DNA of 64,000 nucleotides. Source: Flavobacterium sp. ENC. Its GTDB lineage: Bacteria; Bacteroidota; Bacteroidia; Flavobacteriales; Flavobacteriaceae. The translations under genes were made by a program, and so were the position numbers. This document shows, in pieces, positions 1 through 7,707 of the stretch (its first letter is position 1; every line of letters starts with the position of its first letter). The notes beneath the pieces were generated by a model. It saw only the letters and a list, made by a program, of their open reading frames with translations, did not search any database and was not told the origin of the DNA. The stretch spans positions 930,001 through 994,000 of the forward strand of contig NZ_JAJMOY010000001.1 in assembly GCF_020991415.1 (NCBI RefSeq), read 5' to 3'.

Positions 1-8
1 TTTAATAT

Positions 9-959
9 ATGAGCGCAAAAATTCTACATATCGACAGTAATAATCCCATTCTTTGGAACCAGCTGGAAGAAGCCGGTTTTGAAAATCATTCTGATTTTAA
101 ATCTTCGAAAGAAGAAATCGAAACTAAAATTCACGAGTATAACGGAATCGTAATTCGAAGCCGTTTTAAAATCGATAAAACTTTTCTCGATAAGGCACCC
201 AACTTACAGTTTATTGCCAGAGTGGGCGCGGGTTTGGAAAGTATTGATTGCGACTATGCCGAAAGCAAAGGAGTACATCTGATCGCAGCGCCGGAAGGTA
301 ATCGCAACGCTGTTGCAGAACATACGCTGGGCGTAATTCTGTCTTTATTCAATAACTTGAATCAGGCCGATTCGGAAATAAAAGCCGGACACTGGAACAG
401 GGAAAGCAATCGCGGACATGAACTCGACGGCAAAACCGTGGGTATTATTGGTTATGGAAACATGGGAAAAGCGTTTGCCAAAAAACTCCGGGGATTTGAA
501 GTTAATGTGCTGTGTTATGATATTCTGGAAAATGTCGGGGATGAAAATGCGACACAGGTTTCCCTGCAGGAATTACAGCATAAAGCAGATGTTCTGAGTT
601 TGCACCTTCCGTGGACTCCGGAAACCGATAAAATGGTAAATACTGATTTTATAAATGCTTTTGCAAAACCCTTCTGGATTATAAATACTTCCCGCGGTAA
701 AAATATTGTGACGGCAGATTTAGTAAAAGGCATGAAAGCTAAAAAAGTCCTTGGAGCAGGTTTAGACGTTCTGGAATATGAAAAGTTATCTTTTGAAACC
801 CTTTTTCAGGATAATAATACACCTGAAGCTTTCCAGTATCTACTGGAATCTAAAAACGTTTTGTTAACACCTCATATCGCCGGATGGACATTTGAGAGCC
901 ATGAGCGGCTGGCACAAGTTATTGTCGACAAAATAAAGGCCGTTTACGATATTAATTAA
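9..959 (+). CDS. D-2-hydroxyacid dehydrogenase, NAD-dependent (SerA-like)
   Basis: Cytosolic oxidoreductase of the D-isomer-specific 2-hydroxyacid dehydrogenase family, which interconverts 2-oxo and 2-hydroxy acids with NAD(H). The nucleotide-binding motif GIIGYGNMG lies at residues 145-153. The family catalytic triad is visible as R229 (NTSRG), E258 and H289 (TPHIAGW). At 316 residues it is a short form with no ACT regulatory domain. The start is fixed: an in-frame TAA lies at 3-5, just before the ATG at 9. It resembles phosphoglycerate dehydrogenase, but it lacks features that would identify the substrate, so SerA function is only one possibility. The upstream context is outside the window. 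No terminator is evident after it, and the next gene is 190 bases away. Confidence 0.85.
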   Translation: MSAKILHIDSNNPILWNQLEEAGFENHSDFKSSKEEIETKIHEYNGIVIRSRFKIDKTFLDKAPNLQFIARVGAGLESIDCDYAESKGVHLIAAPEGNRNAVAEHTLGVILSLFNNLNQADSEIKAGHWNRESNRGHELDGKTVGIIGYGNMGKAFAKKLRGFEVNVLCYDILENVGDENATQVSLQELQHKADVLSLHLPWTPETDKMVNTDFINAFAKPFWIINTSRGKNIVTADLVKGMKAKKVLGAGLDVLEYEKLSFETLFQDNNTPEAFQYLLESKNVLLTPHIAGWTFESHERLAQVIVDKIKAVYDIN

Positions 960-1149
960 CTTTAAATTTAGATTTAAATAACGAGCGTTTTCTTCTAAAA
1001 ATTCGTCTCATAATTAGTTTTATTAGGTAATTTTTAATAATATTGTTTCTGATTTTTGAAGAATTAATCTAAATAAGGTGGTCTTTGAAGATTAGGGAGT
1101 AACCGAAAATCCTTAAGAGTAGGAATTAACTTAATTAATATTATTTATT

Positions 1150-1533
1150 ATGATTGAATGGTACAAAAAAGTAGTTTTTGAAAATTATGCAAATTTTGAA
1201 GGCAGAGCGAGAAGAAAAGAATACTGGATGTTCTTTTTGGCAAATATTATTATAAGTTTTGTATTAGGTTTTGTGCTAGGTTTAGTTTTTGCATTAATCT
1301 CGCCTAGTCTGGCTCCTTTAGTAAATATTTACAGTTTAGCAGTTCTTGTTCCTTCGATAGCAGTTGCAATCAGAAGAATGCATGATATTGGCAAAAGCGG
1401 CTGGTACATTCTTATCCCTATTTATAATATTATCTTGTTAGCTACTGAGGGAGATAAAGGAACGAATGAATATGGTCCTGATCCTAAAAGTAATATTGAC
1501 TCTATTGATGAAATAGGAAAAGCTGAACTATAA
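1150..1533 (+). CDS. DUF805 family inner-membrane protein (copy 1)
   Basis: A 127-residue integral membrane protein. The N-terminal FEGRARRKEYW and the later RRMHDIGKSGW are the conserved signatures of DUF805 (YhaH-type) proteins. Hydrophobic segments lie at about residues 25-48 and 53-72, and another at about 85-97. The tail is acidic (EYGPDPK). Biochemical function is unknown for the family. It is followed after 22 bases by a TM2-domain gene and then by a second DUF805 gene, so the three look like a small membrane-protein cluster. Its first 18 residues, and the DNA behind them, are almost the same as those of the second copy at 1998. The leaders are also alike, which points to a local duplication. 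Confidence 0.85.
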   Translation: MIEWYKKVVFENYANFEGRARRKEYWMFFLANIIISFVLGFVLGLVFALISPSLAPLVNIYSLAVLVPSIAVAIRRMHDIGKSGWYILIPIYNIILLATEGDKGTNEYGPDPKSNIDSIDEIGKAEL

Positions 1534-1555
1534 TAATCATTAAAAGAAATATAAC

Positions 1556-1834
1556 ATGGAAGAGACAAAACCAGAATCATGGAATACCCCGCCAACTGTA
1601 AGACAGGAAAATAAAAAAGTCCTTGCAGGAGTTTTAGGTATAATTTTTGGATATCTAGGAATTCACAAATTCGTTTTGGGTTACACTCAGGAAGGAATAA
1701 TCCAACTTGTTTTAAGTATTGTAACCTGTGGTATTGCAGGAATAATTGGTTTCGTAGAAGGAATCATTTACCTTACAAAATCAGACGAAGATTTTTACCA
1801 GACGTATCAGGTTGGTAAAAAAGGCTGGTTCTAA
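1556..1834 (+). CDS. TM2 domain-containing membrane protein
   Basis: A 92-residue protein with a hydrophilic N-terminus of about 23 residues, then a TM2 domain. The first helix is at about residues 24-42 and carries the typical LGIHKFVLGYTQEG turn between helices. The second helix is at about residues 48-70 (LVLSIVTCGIAGIIGFVEGI), followed by a Y-rich tail. TM2 proteins are small two-helix membrane proteins of unknown biochemical role. The gene starts 22 bases after the DUF805 copy 1 stop, so they are probably cotranscribed. Two hairpins with T-runs follow it directly, making it the last gene of that unit. Confidence 0.85.
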   Translation: MEETKPESWNTPPTVRQENKKVLAGVLGIIFGYLGIHKFVLGYTQEGIIQLVLSIVTCGIAGIIGFVEGIIYLTKSDEDFYQTYQVGKKGWF

Positions 1835-1843
1835 ACATATAAG

Positions 1844-1866
1844 TCCCATGTTAAATGGGATTTTTT
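1844..1866 (+). terminator. intrinsic terminator after TM2 gene (first of two)
   Basis: Stem TCCCAT/ATGGGA with loop GTTAA, followed by six T. It lies 10 bases after the TM2 stop codon. Confidence 0.75.
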
Positions 1867-1870
1867 AATA

Positions 1871-1910
1871 AATACAAGTTCTTTCAAATGAGGGAACTTG
1901 TATTTTTTTT
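1871..1910 (+). terminator. intrinsic terminator, second in tandem
   Basis: An 11-base perfect stem (AATACAAGTTC with GAACTTGTATT), a 12-base loop, and a run of eight T from 1903. It is stronger than the preceding hairpin and isolates copy 2 of DUF805 from the upstream unit. Confidence 0.8.
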
Positions 1911-1997
1911 GTTCAGAAAGAACATTTTATGCATAACAGCAGTAAGCAAGGAGTCACTGAAAATCCGGAAGTACAGGGAAATTAAAAGACATAGATT

Positions 1998-2405
1998 ATG
2001 ATTGAATGGTACAAAAAAGTAGTTTTTGAAAATTACGCAAATTTTAATGGAAGAGCCAGAAGAAGTGAATATTGGTATTATACTCTGGCAAGTATACTTA
2101 TCTCTATAGTTTTAGAAATACTGGATTATACGATTGGAATGGCATTTGATATGGGAAAACTCGGTATCCTGAGGGGATTATACAGTTTGGTCGTTTTTAT
2201 TCCCGGACTTGCGGTAATGATCAGGAGATTACATGATATTGGTAAAAGCGGATGGTTTATATTTATTGTATTCCTCCCTATAGCAGGGGTAATCTGGCTT
2301 TTCATATCACTTTGCACCGAAGGAGATGATGGCGCAAATGAGTATGGTGCAGATCCTAAAGATGAGTTTGATGAAATGGATGAGATTGGAAAAGAATTAG
2401 CCTGA
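1998..2405 (+). CDS. DUF805 family inner-membrane protein (copy 2)
   Basis: A 135-residue paralogue of the protein at 1150. It keeps the same opening (MIEWYKKVVFENYANF) and the family signatures NGRARRSEYW and RRLHDIGKSGW. Hydrophobic segments are near residues 28-45, 58-75 and 88-107. The acidic tail is slightly longer. The two coding sequences are almost identical for their first 40 or so bases and then diverge, and similar leader sequence precedes both. It has its own leader after two terminators and is followed by a bidirectional terminator, so it may be a single-gene unit. Function is unknown. Confidence 0.85.
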   Translation: MIEWYKKVVFENYANFNGRARRSEYWYYTLASILISIVLEILDYTIGMAFDMGKLGILRGLYSLVVFIPGLAVMIRRLHDIGKSGWFIFIVFLPIAGVIWLFISLCTEGDDGANEYGADPKDEFDEMDEIGKELA

Positions 2406-2423
2406 CAGACATCGTATAAAAAT

Positions 2424-2456
2424 AAAAAACCCGTTTCATTCCGAAACGGGTTTTTT
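2424..2456. terminator. bidirectional terminator between convergent genes
   Basis: Stem CCCGTTTC/GAAACGGG (2430-2437 with 2443-2450), six A before it and six T after it. It can therefore end both the plus-strand DUF805 gene and the minus-strand acyltransferase gene. Confidence 0.85.
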
Positions 2457-2473
2457 ATTTGGTGATTAAAGGC

Positions 2474-4276
2474 TTAATCTTCTTTTTCAGATAGTTTGCG
2501 CTCTAATTCTATTTGAAACTCTTCAATAACGGGTTTCATGGTGCTTTCGGGAATATCGGCGATTCTGATGTACATTAAGCCATCTATGGCATTATTGAAT
2601 AAAGGATCAACGTTAAAAGCGACCACGCGTGCATTCTGCTTGATGTACTTTTTAATTAAAACAGGCAAACGTAAATTACCTGGTTCTAATTCGTCAATAA
2701 TTTTATCAAATTTATTTAGATCAGATTCCGCTTCATCAAAAATAAAGTCCTTGTCCGCGTCTTTCAGTTTTACTTTATAGGCTTTTTTAGGATGTATGTA
2801 CTGTGCAATATAAGGGTCGTAGTAGTTGGATTTCATAAACTCAATCATCAAAGATTTTGAGAAATCAGAAAACTGATTACTGATACTTACACCACCTAGC
2901 AGATATTTATGTTCAGGATAACGTAATGTCGTATGAATAATTCCTTTCCATAATAAGAACAAAGGCATCGGTTTTTGCTGATAATCCTTAATGATAAAAG
3001 CACGTCCCATTTCGATTGATTTGTGCATCATATCGTGTAATTCAGGCTCAAATCGAAACAGATCATTCAGATAGAAACCTTCAATACCATATTTCGGGTA
3101 AATCTCAGAACCCAGTCCCATACGGTAGGCACCTGCAATTTTTTTGGTTTCGTCATCCCATAAAAACATATGGTGATAATATTGATCAAATTTGTCTAAA
3201 TCTATAGATTCATTTGTTCCTTCCCCAACTTCACGAAAAGTAATTTCACGTAAGCGCCCGATTTCATGCAGAATGTTCGGAACCGCTTTGGCTCTTGCAA
3301 AAAAGACTTCGTAGTTTTTACTTTGCAGTAAACGGCAATCGCTGTTTCTTAAAGCATTCACCTCGTCAATCATTGCGGATTCACTTGCAGGCGTAACGAT
3401 TTTTTTGGGTGCTTTCGGGATTTTTAGGCTTGCCGTATCAAGCAGTTTGCTGTCTTTCTCAAAAGGATTGGCCAGCATATAGGTTTTCTTTCTTAAAAAT
3501 TCGGAGTATTCTTCAAACGATTCAATTTCGTTTTGCTCGTTTACAGAAATCGGTTTACCAATACGGACTTTGATGACGCGGTCTTTCTGCGTTAGCAGTT
3601 CAGACGGTAATTTGGCGGTACGTAAGGTATCGTCAATTTTAGAAAGCCAGTAAAATAATCTGCTGTTTTTGGCGTGAAAATAAATGGGTACAACCGGGAC
3701 TTTTGCTTTTCTGATTAATTTCAGGGCTCCTTCTTCCCAGGGTTTGTCCACTACTAATTTACCGTCCTTATACGTTGAAACTTCACCGGCAGGGAAAATC
3801 CCCAAAGGCTTGCCATCGCTTAAGTGACGTAATGTTTCCTTAATTCCGACCACACTTGATTTAGCATCTTTGTGGTTTTCAAAAGGATTCACCGGCATGA
3901 TGTATTTTTTAAGCGGAACGATGCGGTGCAGTAAAAAGTTGGCAATAATCTTAAAATTAGGCTCTCTTTCAAGCATTAATTTCAATAATAAAATACCATC
4001 AATCCCTCCCAACGGGTGATTTGAAATAGTGATATAAGCACCATCTTTTGGCAAACGCTTTAAATCTTCTTCAGGGATTTCGAATTTAATTTCCATTTCA
4101 TCCAAAATTCCGTTTAAAAACGCAACATCCTCTAAATGTTTATTGTGGTCATAAATCTTATTGAGGGTAGAGATCTTCAGAACCTTCATAAGCATCCAGC
4201 CGGAAAAAGTACCTAATACTCCGTACTTGTCAACATTTATTGCTTTTGCAACTTCTTTCGCGGTAACTAAACCCAT
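2474..4276 (-). CDS. olsF: bifunctional lipid acyltransferase (OlsF/GlsF-like: PlsC-type plus GNAT-type)
   Basis: A 600-residue two-domain membrane-lipid enzyme. The N-terminal half is a PlsC-like acyltransferase: NHPLGGIDG at residues 86-94 (H87, D93) and the FPAGE motif at 161-165. The C-terminal half, from about residue 310, resembles the hemolysin/GNAT-type N-acyltransferase domain (RLREITFREVGEG, then GAYRMGLG). This domain order matches OlsF, which makes ornithine or glycine aminolipids by N- and then O-acylation. That assignment is by family resemblance; the amino-acid substrate is not readable here. The His-Asp spacing is five residues rather than the classical four. A TATCTTTG promoter element lies on the minus strand at 4307-4314. 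The gene is alone in its unit. Confidence 0.75.
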   Translation of the reverse strand: MGLVTAKEVAKAINVDKYGVLGTFSGWMLMKVLKISTLNKIYDHNKHLEDVAFLNGILDEMEIKFEIPEEDLKRLPKDGAYITISNHPLGGIDGILLLKLMLEREPNFKIIANFLLHRIVPLKKYIMPVNPFENHKDAKSSVVGIKETLRHLSDGKPLGIFPAGEVSTYKDGKLVVDKPWEEGALKLIRKAKVPVVPIYFHAKNSRLFYWLSKIDDTLRTAKLPSELLTQKDRVIKVRIGKPISVNEQNEIESFEEYSEFLRKKTYMLANPFEKDSKLLDTASLKIPKAPKKIVTPASESAMIDEVNALRNSDCRLLQSKNYEVFFARAKAVPNILHEIGRLREITFREVGEGTNESIDLDKFDQYYHHMFLWDDETKKIAGAYRMGLGSEIYPKYGIEGFYLNDLFRFEPELHDMMHKSIEMGRAFIIKDYQQKPMPLFLLWKGIIHTTLRYPEHKYLLGGVSISNQFSDFSKSLMIEFMKSNYYDPYIAQYIHPKKAYKVKLKDADKDFIFDEAESDLNKFDKIIDELEPGNLRLPVLIKKYIKQNARVVAFNVDPLFNNAIDGLMYIRIADIPESTMKPVIEEFQIELERKLSEKED

Positions 4277-4306
4277 GTACTATTTTTAATTTATTAGAGC
4301 AGCGAA

Positions 4307-4314
4307 CAAAGATA
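4307..4314 (-). promoter_or_regulatory. TAnnTTTG -7 element for the olsF-like gene
   Basis: TATCTTTG on the minus strand, about 30 bases upstream of the ATG. No TTG is found at the ideal -33 distance, so only the -7 half is supported. Confidence 0.45.
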
Positions 4315-4366
4315 ACAAAAAACTCTACTTTTTGCTGTTTCAAACACAAACTTTCCACTTTTTTAT

Positions 4367-4374
4367 TACATTTG
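4367..4374 (+). promoter_or_regulatory. TAnnTTTG -7 element for xth
   Basis: TACATTTG, 21 bases upstream of the exonuclease ATG, in the divergent region shared with the olsF-like gene. The -33 half is not clear. Confidence 0.45.
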
Positions 4375-4395
4375 AAATCCTAAAAAAAAACTGTA

Positions 4396-5157
4396 ATGAA
4401 AATTATTTCTTATAATGTAAACGGAATCAGAGCCGCAATTTCAAAAGGATTTATCGATTGGCTGCAACAAGCTAATCCGGATGTTATTTGCCTTCAGGAA
4501 ATAAAAGCGACACAGGAACAAATTCCTGTAGAAGATATTACCGCTGCCGGCTATCCGTACCAATACTACTATCCTGCAACAAAAAAAGGGTATAGTGGTG
4601 TAGCAATCTTATCTAAAATACAACCCAATAATATCGTTTACGGAACCGGAATTCATCATATGGATTTTGAAGGGCGTAATCTTCGTGCCGATTTTGACGA
4701 CTGTTCCGTAATGAGTTTGTACCTTCCGTCCGGAACCAATATCGAAAGGCTGGATCATAAATTTATGTTTATGGATGACTTTCAGACGTACATCAATGAG
4801 TTGAAACTGACGATTCCCAATTTGGTAATCTGCGGGGATTACAATATCTGCCATGAAGCGATAGACATTCATGATCCGGTTCGTAACAAAACCGTTTCCG
4901 GATTTTTACCGGCAGAACGTGCCTGGCTGGACGGTTTTATGAAATCCGGTTTTATTGACAGTTTCCGTCATTTCAACAAAGATCCGCATCATTATTCGTG
5001 GTGGAGTTACCGCGCGGGAGCACGAGGGAATAACAAGGGCTGGCGTATCGATTACAATCTGGTCAGCGATTCTTTGCAACACCGACTGAAACGTGCCGTT
5101 ATTTTACCGGATGCCATTCATTCCGACCATTGTCCGGTTTTAGTCGAAATCGAATAA
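4396..5157 (+). CDS. xth: exodeoxyribonuclease III (AP endonuclease)
   Basis: A 253-residue DNA repair enzyme of the exonuclease III family. It cleaves at abasic sites and removes 3' blocks in base-excision repair, using Mg2+. The motifs run in order: NVNGIRAA at residues 8-15, CLQEIKA at 35-41 (metal-binding Glu), GYSGVAILSK around 65-74, CGDYNICHEAID around 147-158 (catalytic Asp and Asn), the family RIDYNLVS near 216, and SDHCPV near the C-terminus (catalytic His). Length is normal. The gene is divergent from the acyltransferase gene, with 119 bases between them. I see no obvious terminator before the OmpA gene 110 bases downstream. Confidence 0.93.
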   Translation: MKIISYNVNGIRAAISKGFIDWLQQANPDVICLQEIKATQEQIPVEDITAAGYPYQYYYPATKKGYSGVAILSKIQPNNIVYGTGIHHMDFEGRNLRADFDDCSVMSLYLPSGTNIERLDHKFMFMDDFQTYINELKLTIPNLVICGDYNICHEAIDIHDPVRNKTVSGFLPAERAWLDGFMKSGFIDSFRHFNKDPHHYSWWSYRAGARGNNKGWRIDYNLVSDSLQHRLKRAVILPDAIHSDHCPVLVEIE

Positions 5158-5267
5158 TTCTGGTATTGTTCTTGTTAAGAAAACAGCATCATTAAATGCT
5201 CATACCAAGCTGTTTCGCAGACAGGAAATTTTAAATTAGTAAACGCCCCAAATAAAAAGTAAATAAA

Positions 5268-6212
5268 ATGATTAAAAAAGCCTCAATCGGATTGTTAGTT
5301 TTAGCGTTGTCCGCTACTTCTTGTGTTTCTAAGAAAATTTACAACGATCTTGAATCGAAATATTCGGATCTGAAAAAAGAAAACCGCTCTATTGCCGATG
5401 AAAATTCCGATTTAAAGAAATCGAAAAATCAACTGGAACTGGATCGTGACAAACTGACCAAAGATCTGGCCAGTACAAAATCAGATCTTGAAAAACAAAA
5501 AGCCGATCTGGCTGCTGAACAGAAAAAGTACAAAGTGCTTCAGGATTCCTACAATGCTCTCGAAAAAAACAGCAACGATGCCCTGGAAAGCAACATGAAT
5601 AAAAACCGTGAATTGTTGGCGCAATTAGAAGCAAAATCTAAAAAATTAGCTGAAGAACAAGCGCGTTTAGATAAAACAGCAAGCCGCTTAAACGAACTGG
5701 AAGCAATGATTGCCGCCAAAGAAGCAGCAATGAAAAAACTGAAAGAAACGTTATCAAAAGCCCTAAACGGTTTCGAAGGAAAAGGTTTGACAGTAGAGCA
5801 AAAGAATGGAAAAGTATATGTTTCTATGGAAAACAAATTACTTTTCAATTCAGGAAGCTGGGCCGTTGGAACCGAAGGAAGAAAAGCAGTAGTGGAATTA
5901 GGAAAAGTATTAGGCGATAATCCTGATCTTTCTGTTTTAATTGAAGGCCATACCGATGATGATCCATATGCAGGTTCAGGACCAATTGCAAACAACTGGG
6001 ATTTATCGACCAAAAGAGCCACTGCAATCGTAAATATCCTAAGCGAAAACACTAAAATCAACAAACAAAAACTAACGGCAGCAGGACGCAGTGAATTTTC
6101 ACCACTGGCCAGCAACGCCACTCCGGAAGGAAAAGCCAAAAACCGCAGAATCGAGATTATCTTAACGCCAAGATTAGATGAGATTGCGGAGATGTTGAAT
6201 AGCATTAATTAA
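5268..6212 (+). CDS. OmpA-family outer-membrane lipoprotein with coiled coil
   Basis: A 314-residue predicted lipoprotein. The signal peptide ends in a lipobox LSATSC, so the acylated residue would be C19. Residues about 25-170 are a charged, heptad-like coiled coil rich in K, E, L and D. Residues about 190-310 form an OmpA/MotB peptidoglycan-binding domain: LLFNSGSW, then LIEGHTDDDP, NWDLSTKRA, and NRRIEIIL at the end. Known OmpA domains hold meso-diaminopimelate through such Asp and Arg residues. The likely role is tethering the outer membrane to peptidoglycan across the periplasm. A clear terminator follows. Confidence 0.9.
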   Translation: MIKKASIGLLVLALSATSCVSKKIYNDLESKYSDLKKENRSIADENSDLKKSKNQLELDRDKLTKDLASTKSDLEKQKADLAAEQKKYKVLQDSYNALEKNSNDALESNMNKNRELLAQLEAKSKKLAEEQARLDKTASRLNELEAMIAAKEAAMKKLKETLSKALNGFEGKGLTVEQKNGKVYVSMENKLLFNSGSWAVGTEGRKAVVELGKVLGDNPDLSVLIEGHTDDDPYAGSGPIANNWDLSTKRATAIVNILSENTKINKQKLTAAGRSEFSPLASNATPEGKAKNRRIEIILTPRLDEIAEMLNSIN

Positions 6213-6250
6213 GTTACTAAGCCGCTAAGGTGCTTAGGTTCTAAGATAAA

Positions 6251-6282
6251 AAGGCTCAAAGTTTTTACTTTGAGCCTTTTTT
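6251..6282 (+). terminator. intrinsic terminator after the OmpA-family gene
   Basis: A 12-base perfect stem (AAGGCTCAAAGT with ACTTTGAGCCTT), a four-T loop, and a T-run. Confidence 0.85.
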
Positions 6283-6383
6283 ATTAAAGAAAACAATGCT
6301 TAGTGCCTCAGAACCTTAGCGACTAAAAAAACCTTTATCCTTTTTTTAACTTTTGTCAAATTTTCATTTGAAGAATCCCGTTG

Positions 6384-6391
6384 TATCTTTG
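6384..6391 (+). promoter_or_regulatory. TAnnTTTG -7 element for the aldo/keto reductase gene
   Basis: TATCTTTG, about 70 bases upstream of the ATG at 6460. TTG triplets upstream are at non-ideal spacing (13 or 28 bases). Confidence 0.4.
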
Positions 6392-6459
6392 AAGCTTCTT
6401 ATTCAGAATAAAAACTCAGAATCTTAGCAACTCAGCACCTTAGAACCTCAAAAAAACAA

Positions 6460-7497
6460 ATGAAATACACAACACTACCCAATACCGATATAAAAGTTAG
6501 TAAAATCAACCTTGGCACGATGACTTTTGGTCAGCAAAATACAGAAGCCGAAGGACATGCCCAAATGGATTATGCCCTCGAGAGAGGGATTAATTTTTTT
6601 GATACTGCCGAAATGTATTCAGTTCCGGCACGTGAGGAAACGTACGGGAGTACAGAGAAAATTATAGGAACCTGGTTTAAAAAATCGGGGAATCGCGATA
6701 AAGTAGTTCTGGCATCCAAAATTGCGGGTCCAAATCCGAATTTCACTTATATGCGTGACCAAATAGATTTCTCTCCGGAAAGTATTAAATACGCGCTGGA
6801 AAACAGCTTAAAACGCCTTCAGACCGATTATATCGATTTGTATCAGATGCATTGGCCGGAACGGCCAACCAATTATTTTGGACAACGCGCTTTCAAAGAT
6901 CACGATGCGGTCTGGGAAGATAATTTCAGGGAAGTGCTGGAAACGTTTGATACATTAATCAAAGAAGGAAAAATAAAGCACATTGGGGTTTCTAACGAAA
7001 ATGCCTGGGGAATGATGCGTTTCCTGGAAGAAAGCAAGTATCAGAATCTTCCACGAATCAAAACCGTTCAAAATCCGTATAATTTACTCAACCGCCTTTT
7101 TGAAGTAGGTTCTGCCGAAGTTTCCAAATATGAGAACGTGGGATTATTGGCGTATTCGCCTTTAGCATTTGGTGTTTTAACGGGTAAATTTTTAACCGGA
7201 GAAGCACATCCAAATGCGAGAATCAATCTTTTTCCGCAGTACACACGTTACAATAGCGATCAATGTACGCAGGCGACAAGATTGTATCAGGAAATCGCTC
7301 ATAAACATGGTTTAACACTAACGGAACTTGCCATGGGGTTTGTCCTGCAGCAGCCGTTTTTGACGAGTGCCATTATCGGTGCCACAACACTGGAACAATT
7401 AAAACAAAATATCGATACCATTGATGTGGTGCTTTCGAAAGAAATTCTGGCTGAAATTAATGCCGTTCAGGCGGTAATCCCGGATCCGGCGCCTTAA
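6460..7497 (+). CDS. tas: Tas-like NADP(H)-dependent aldo/keto reductase
   Basis: A 345-residue cytosolic TIM-barrel oxidoreductase. The AKR tetrad is visible as D48, Y53, K87 and H131. The N-terminal LGTMTFGQQN, the phrase MHWPERPTN and the central NPYNLLNR closely follow E. coli Tas, so the subfamily is fairly sure. The physiological substrate of Tas proteins is uncertain. A TATCTTTG promoter element lies upstream. The gene ends in a stretch of palindromic repeats before the convergent DUF4139 gene. It seems to be a single-gene unit. Confidence 0.85.
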   Translation: MKYTTLPNTDIKVSKINLGTMTFGQQNTEAEGHAQMDYALERGINFFDTAEMYSVPAREETYGSTEKIIGTWFKKSGNRDKVVLASKIAGPNPNFTYMRDQIDFSPESIKYALENSLKRLQTDYIDLYQMHWPERPTNYFGQRAFKDHDAVWEDNFREVLETFDTLIKEGKIKHIGVSNENAWGMMRFLEESKYQNLPRIKTVQNPYNLLNRLFEVGSAEVSKYENVGLLAYSPLAFGVLTGKFLTGEAHPNARINLFPQYTRYNSDQCTQATRLYQEIAHKHGLTLTELAMGFVLQQPFLTSAIIGATTLEQLKQNIDTIDVVLSKEILAEINAVQAVIPDPAP

Positions 7498-7510
7498 TTC
7501 AAAAGGGGCT

Positions 7511-7608
7511 TCGGGCTTCGACTTCGCTCAGCCTGACAATCTTTATTAGCCTGACAAACGTTAAAGGTGAATTGTTTTGAATGTCACCCTGAGCGAAGTC
7601 GAAGGCTT
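7511..7608. repeat. REP-like inverted repeat, CTGAGCGAAG family
   Basis: The left arm (about 7513-7538, GCTTCGACTTCGCTCAG) and the right arm (about 7581-7607, CTGAGCGAAGTCGAAGGC) are reverse complements around a roughly 40-base centre. They lie between convergent genes. The same family recurs at 32124-32190 and, as a single arm, inside bioD at 34941-34964. Confidence 0.75.
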
Positions 7609-7666
7609 GATAAGATAAAAGATTCTGCTAAGTCAAACCTGCGAGGTTCCTTCATTTAACTAAAAT

Positions 7667-7700
7667 AAAAATCCCGATACAATAAATTTTGTATCGGGAT
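7667..7700 (-). terminator. terminator for the DUF4139 gene
   Basis: Stem ATCCCGATAC/GTATCGGGAT with loop bases AATAAATTTT, and an A-run on the plus-strand left side that gives a T-tail on the minus strand. Confidence 0.8.
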
Positions 7701-7707
7701 TTTATGT

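Larger units (their letters stand above)
6213..6452. repeat. periodic CTTAG-type intergenic repeats (three blocks)
   Basis: Three short blocks built of units like CTTAG or CTAAG every 8-11 bases, at about 6213-6248, 6299-6330 and 6410-6452. The first and last read as reverse-complement versions of each other. They flank the terminator and promoter between the OmpA and aldo/keto reductase genes. There is no coding potential. They are seen directly; function unknown. Confidence 0.6.

Noticed and set aside
5549..6205. Antisense frame of 218 residues over the OmpA-family gene
   Set aside because: The sense strand clearly encodes a lipoprotein with an OmpA domain; the antisense product has no motif.
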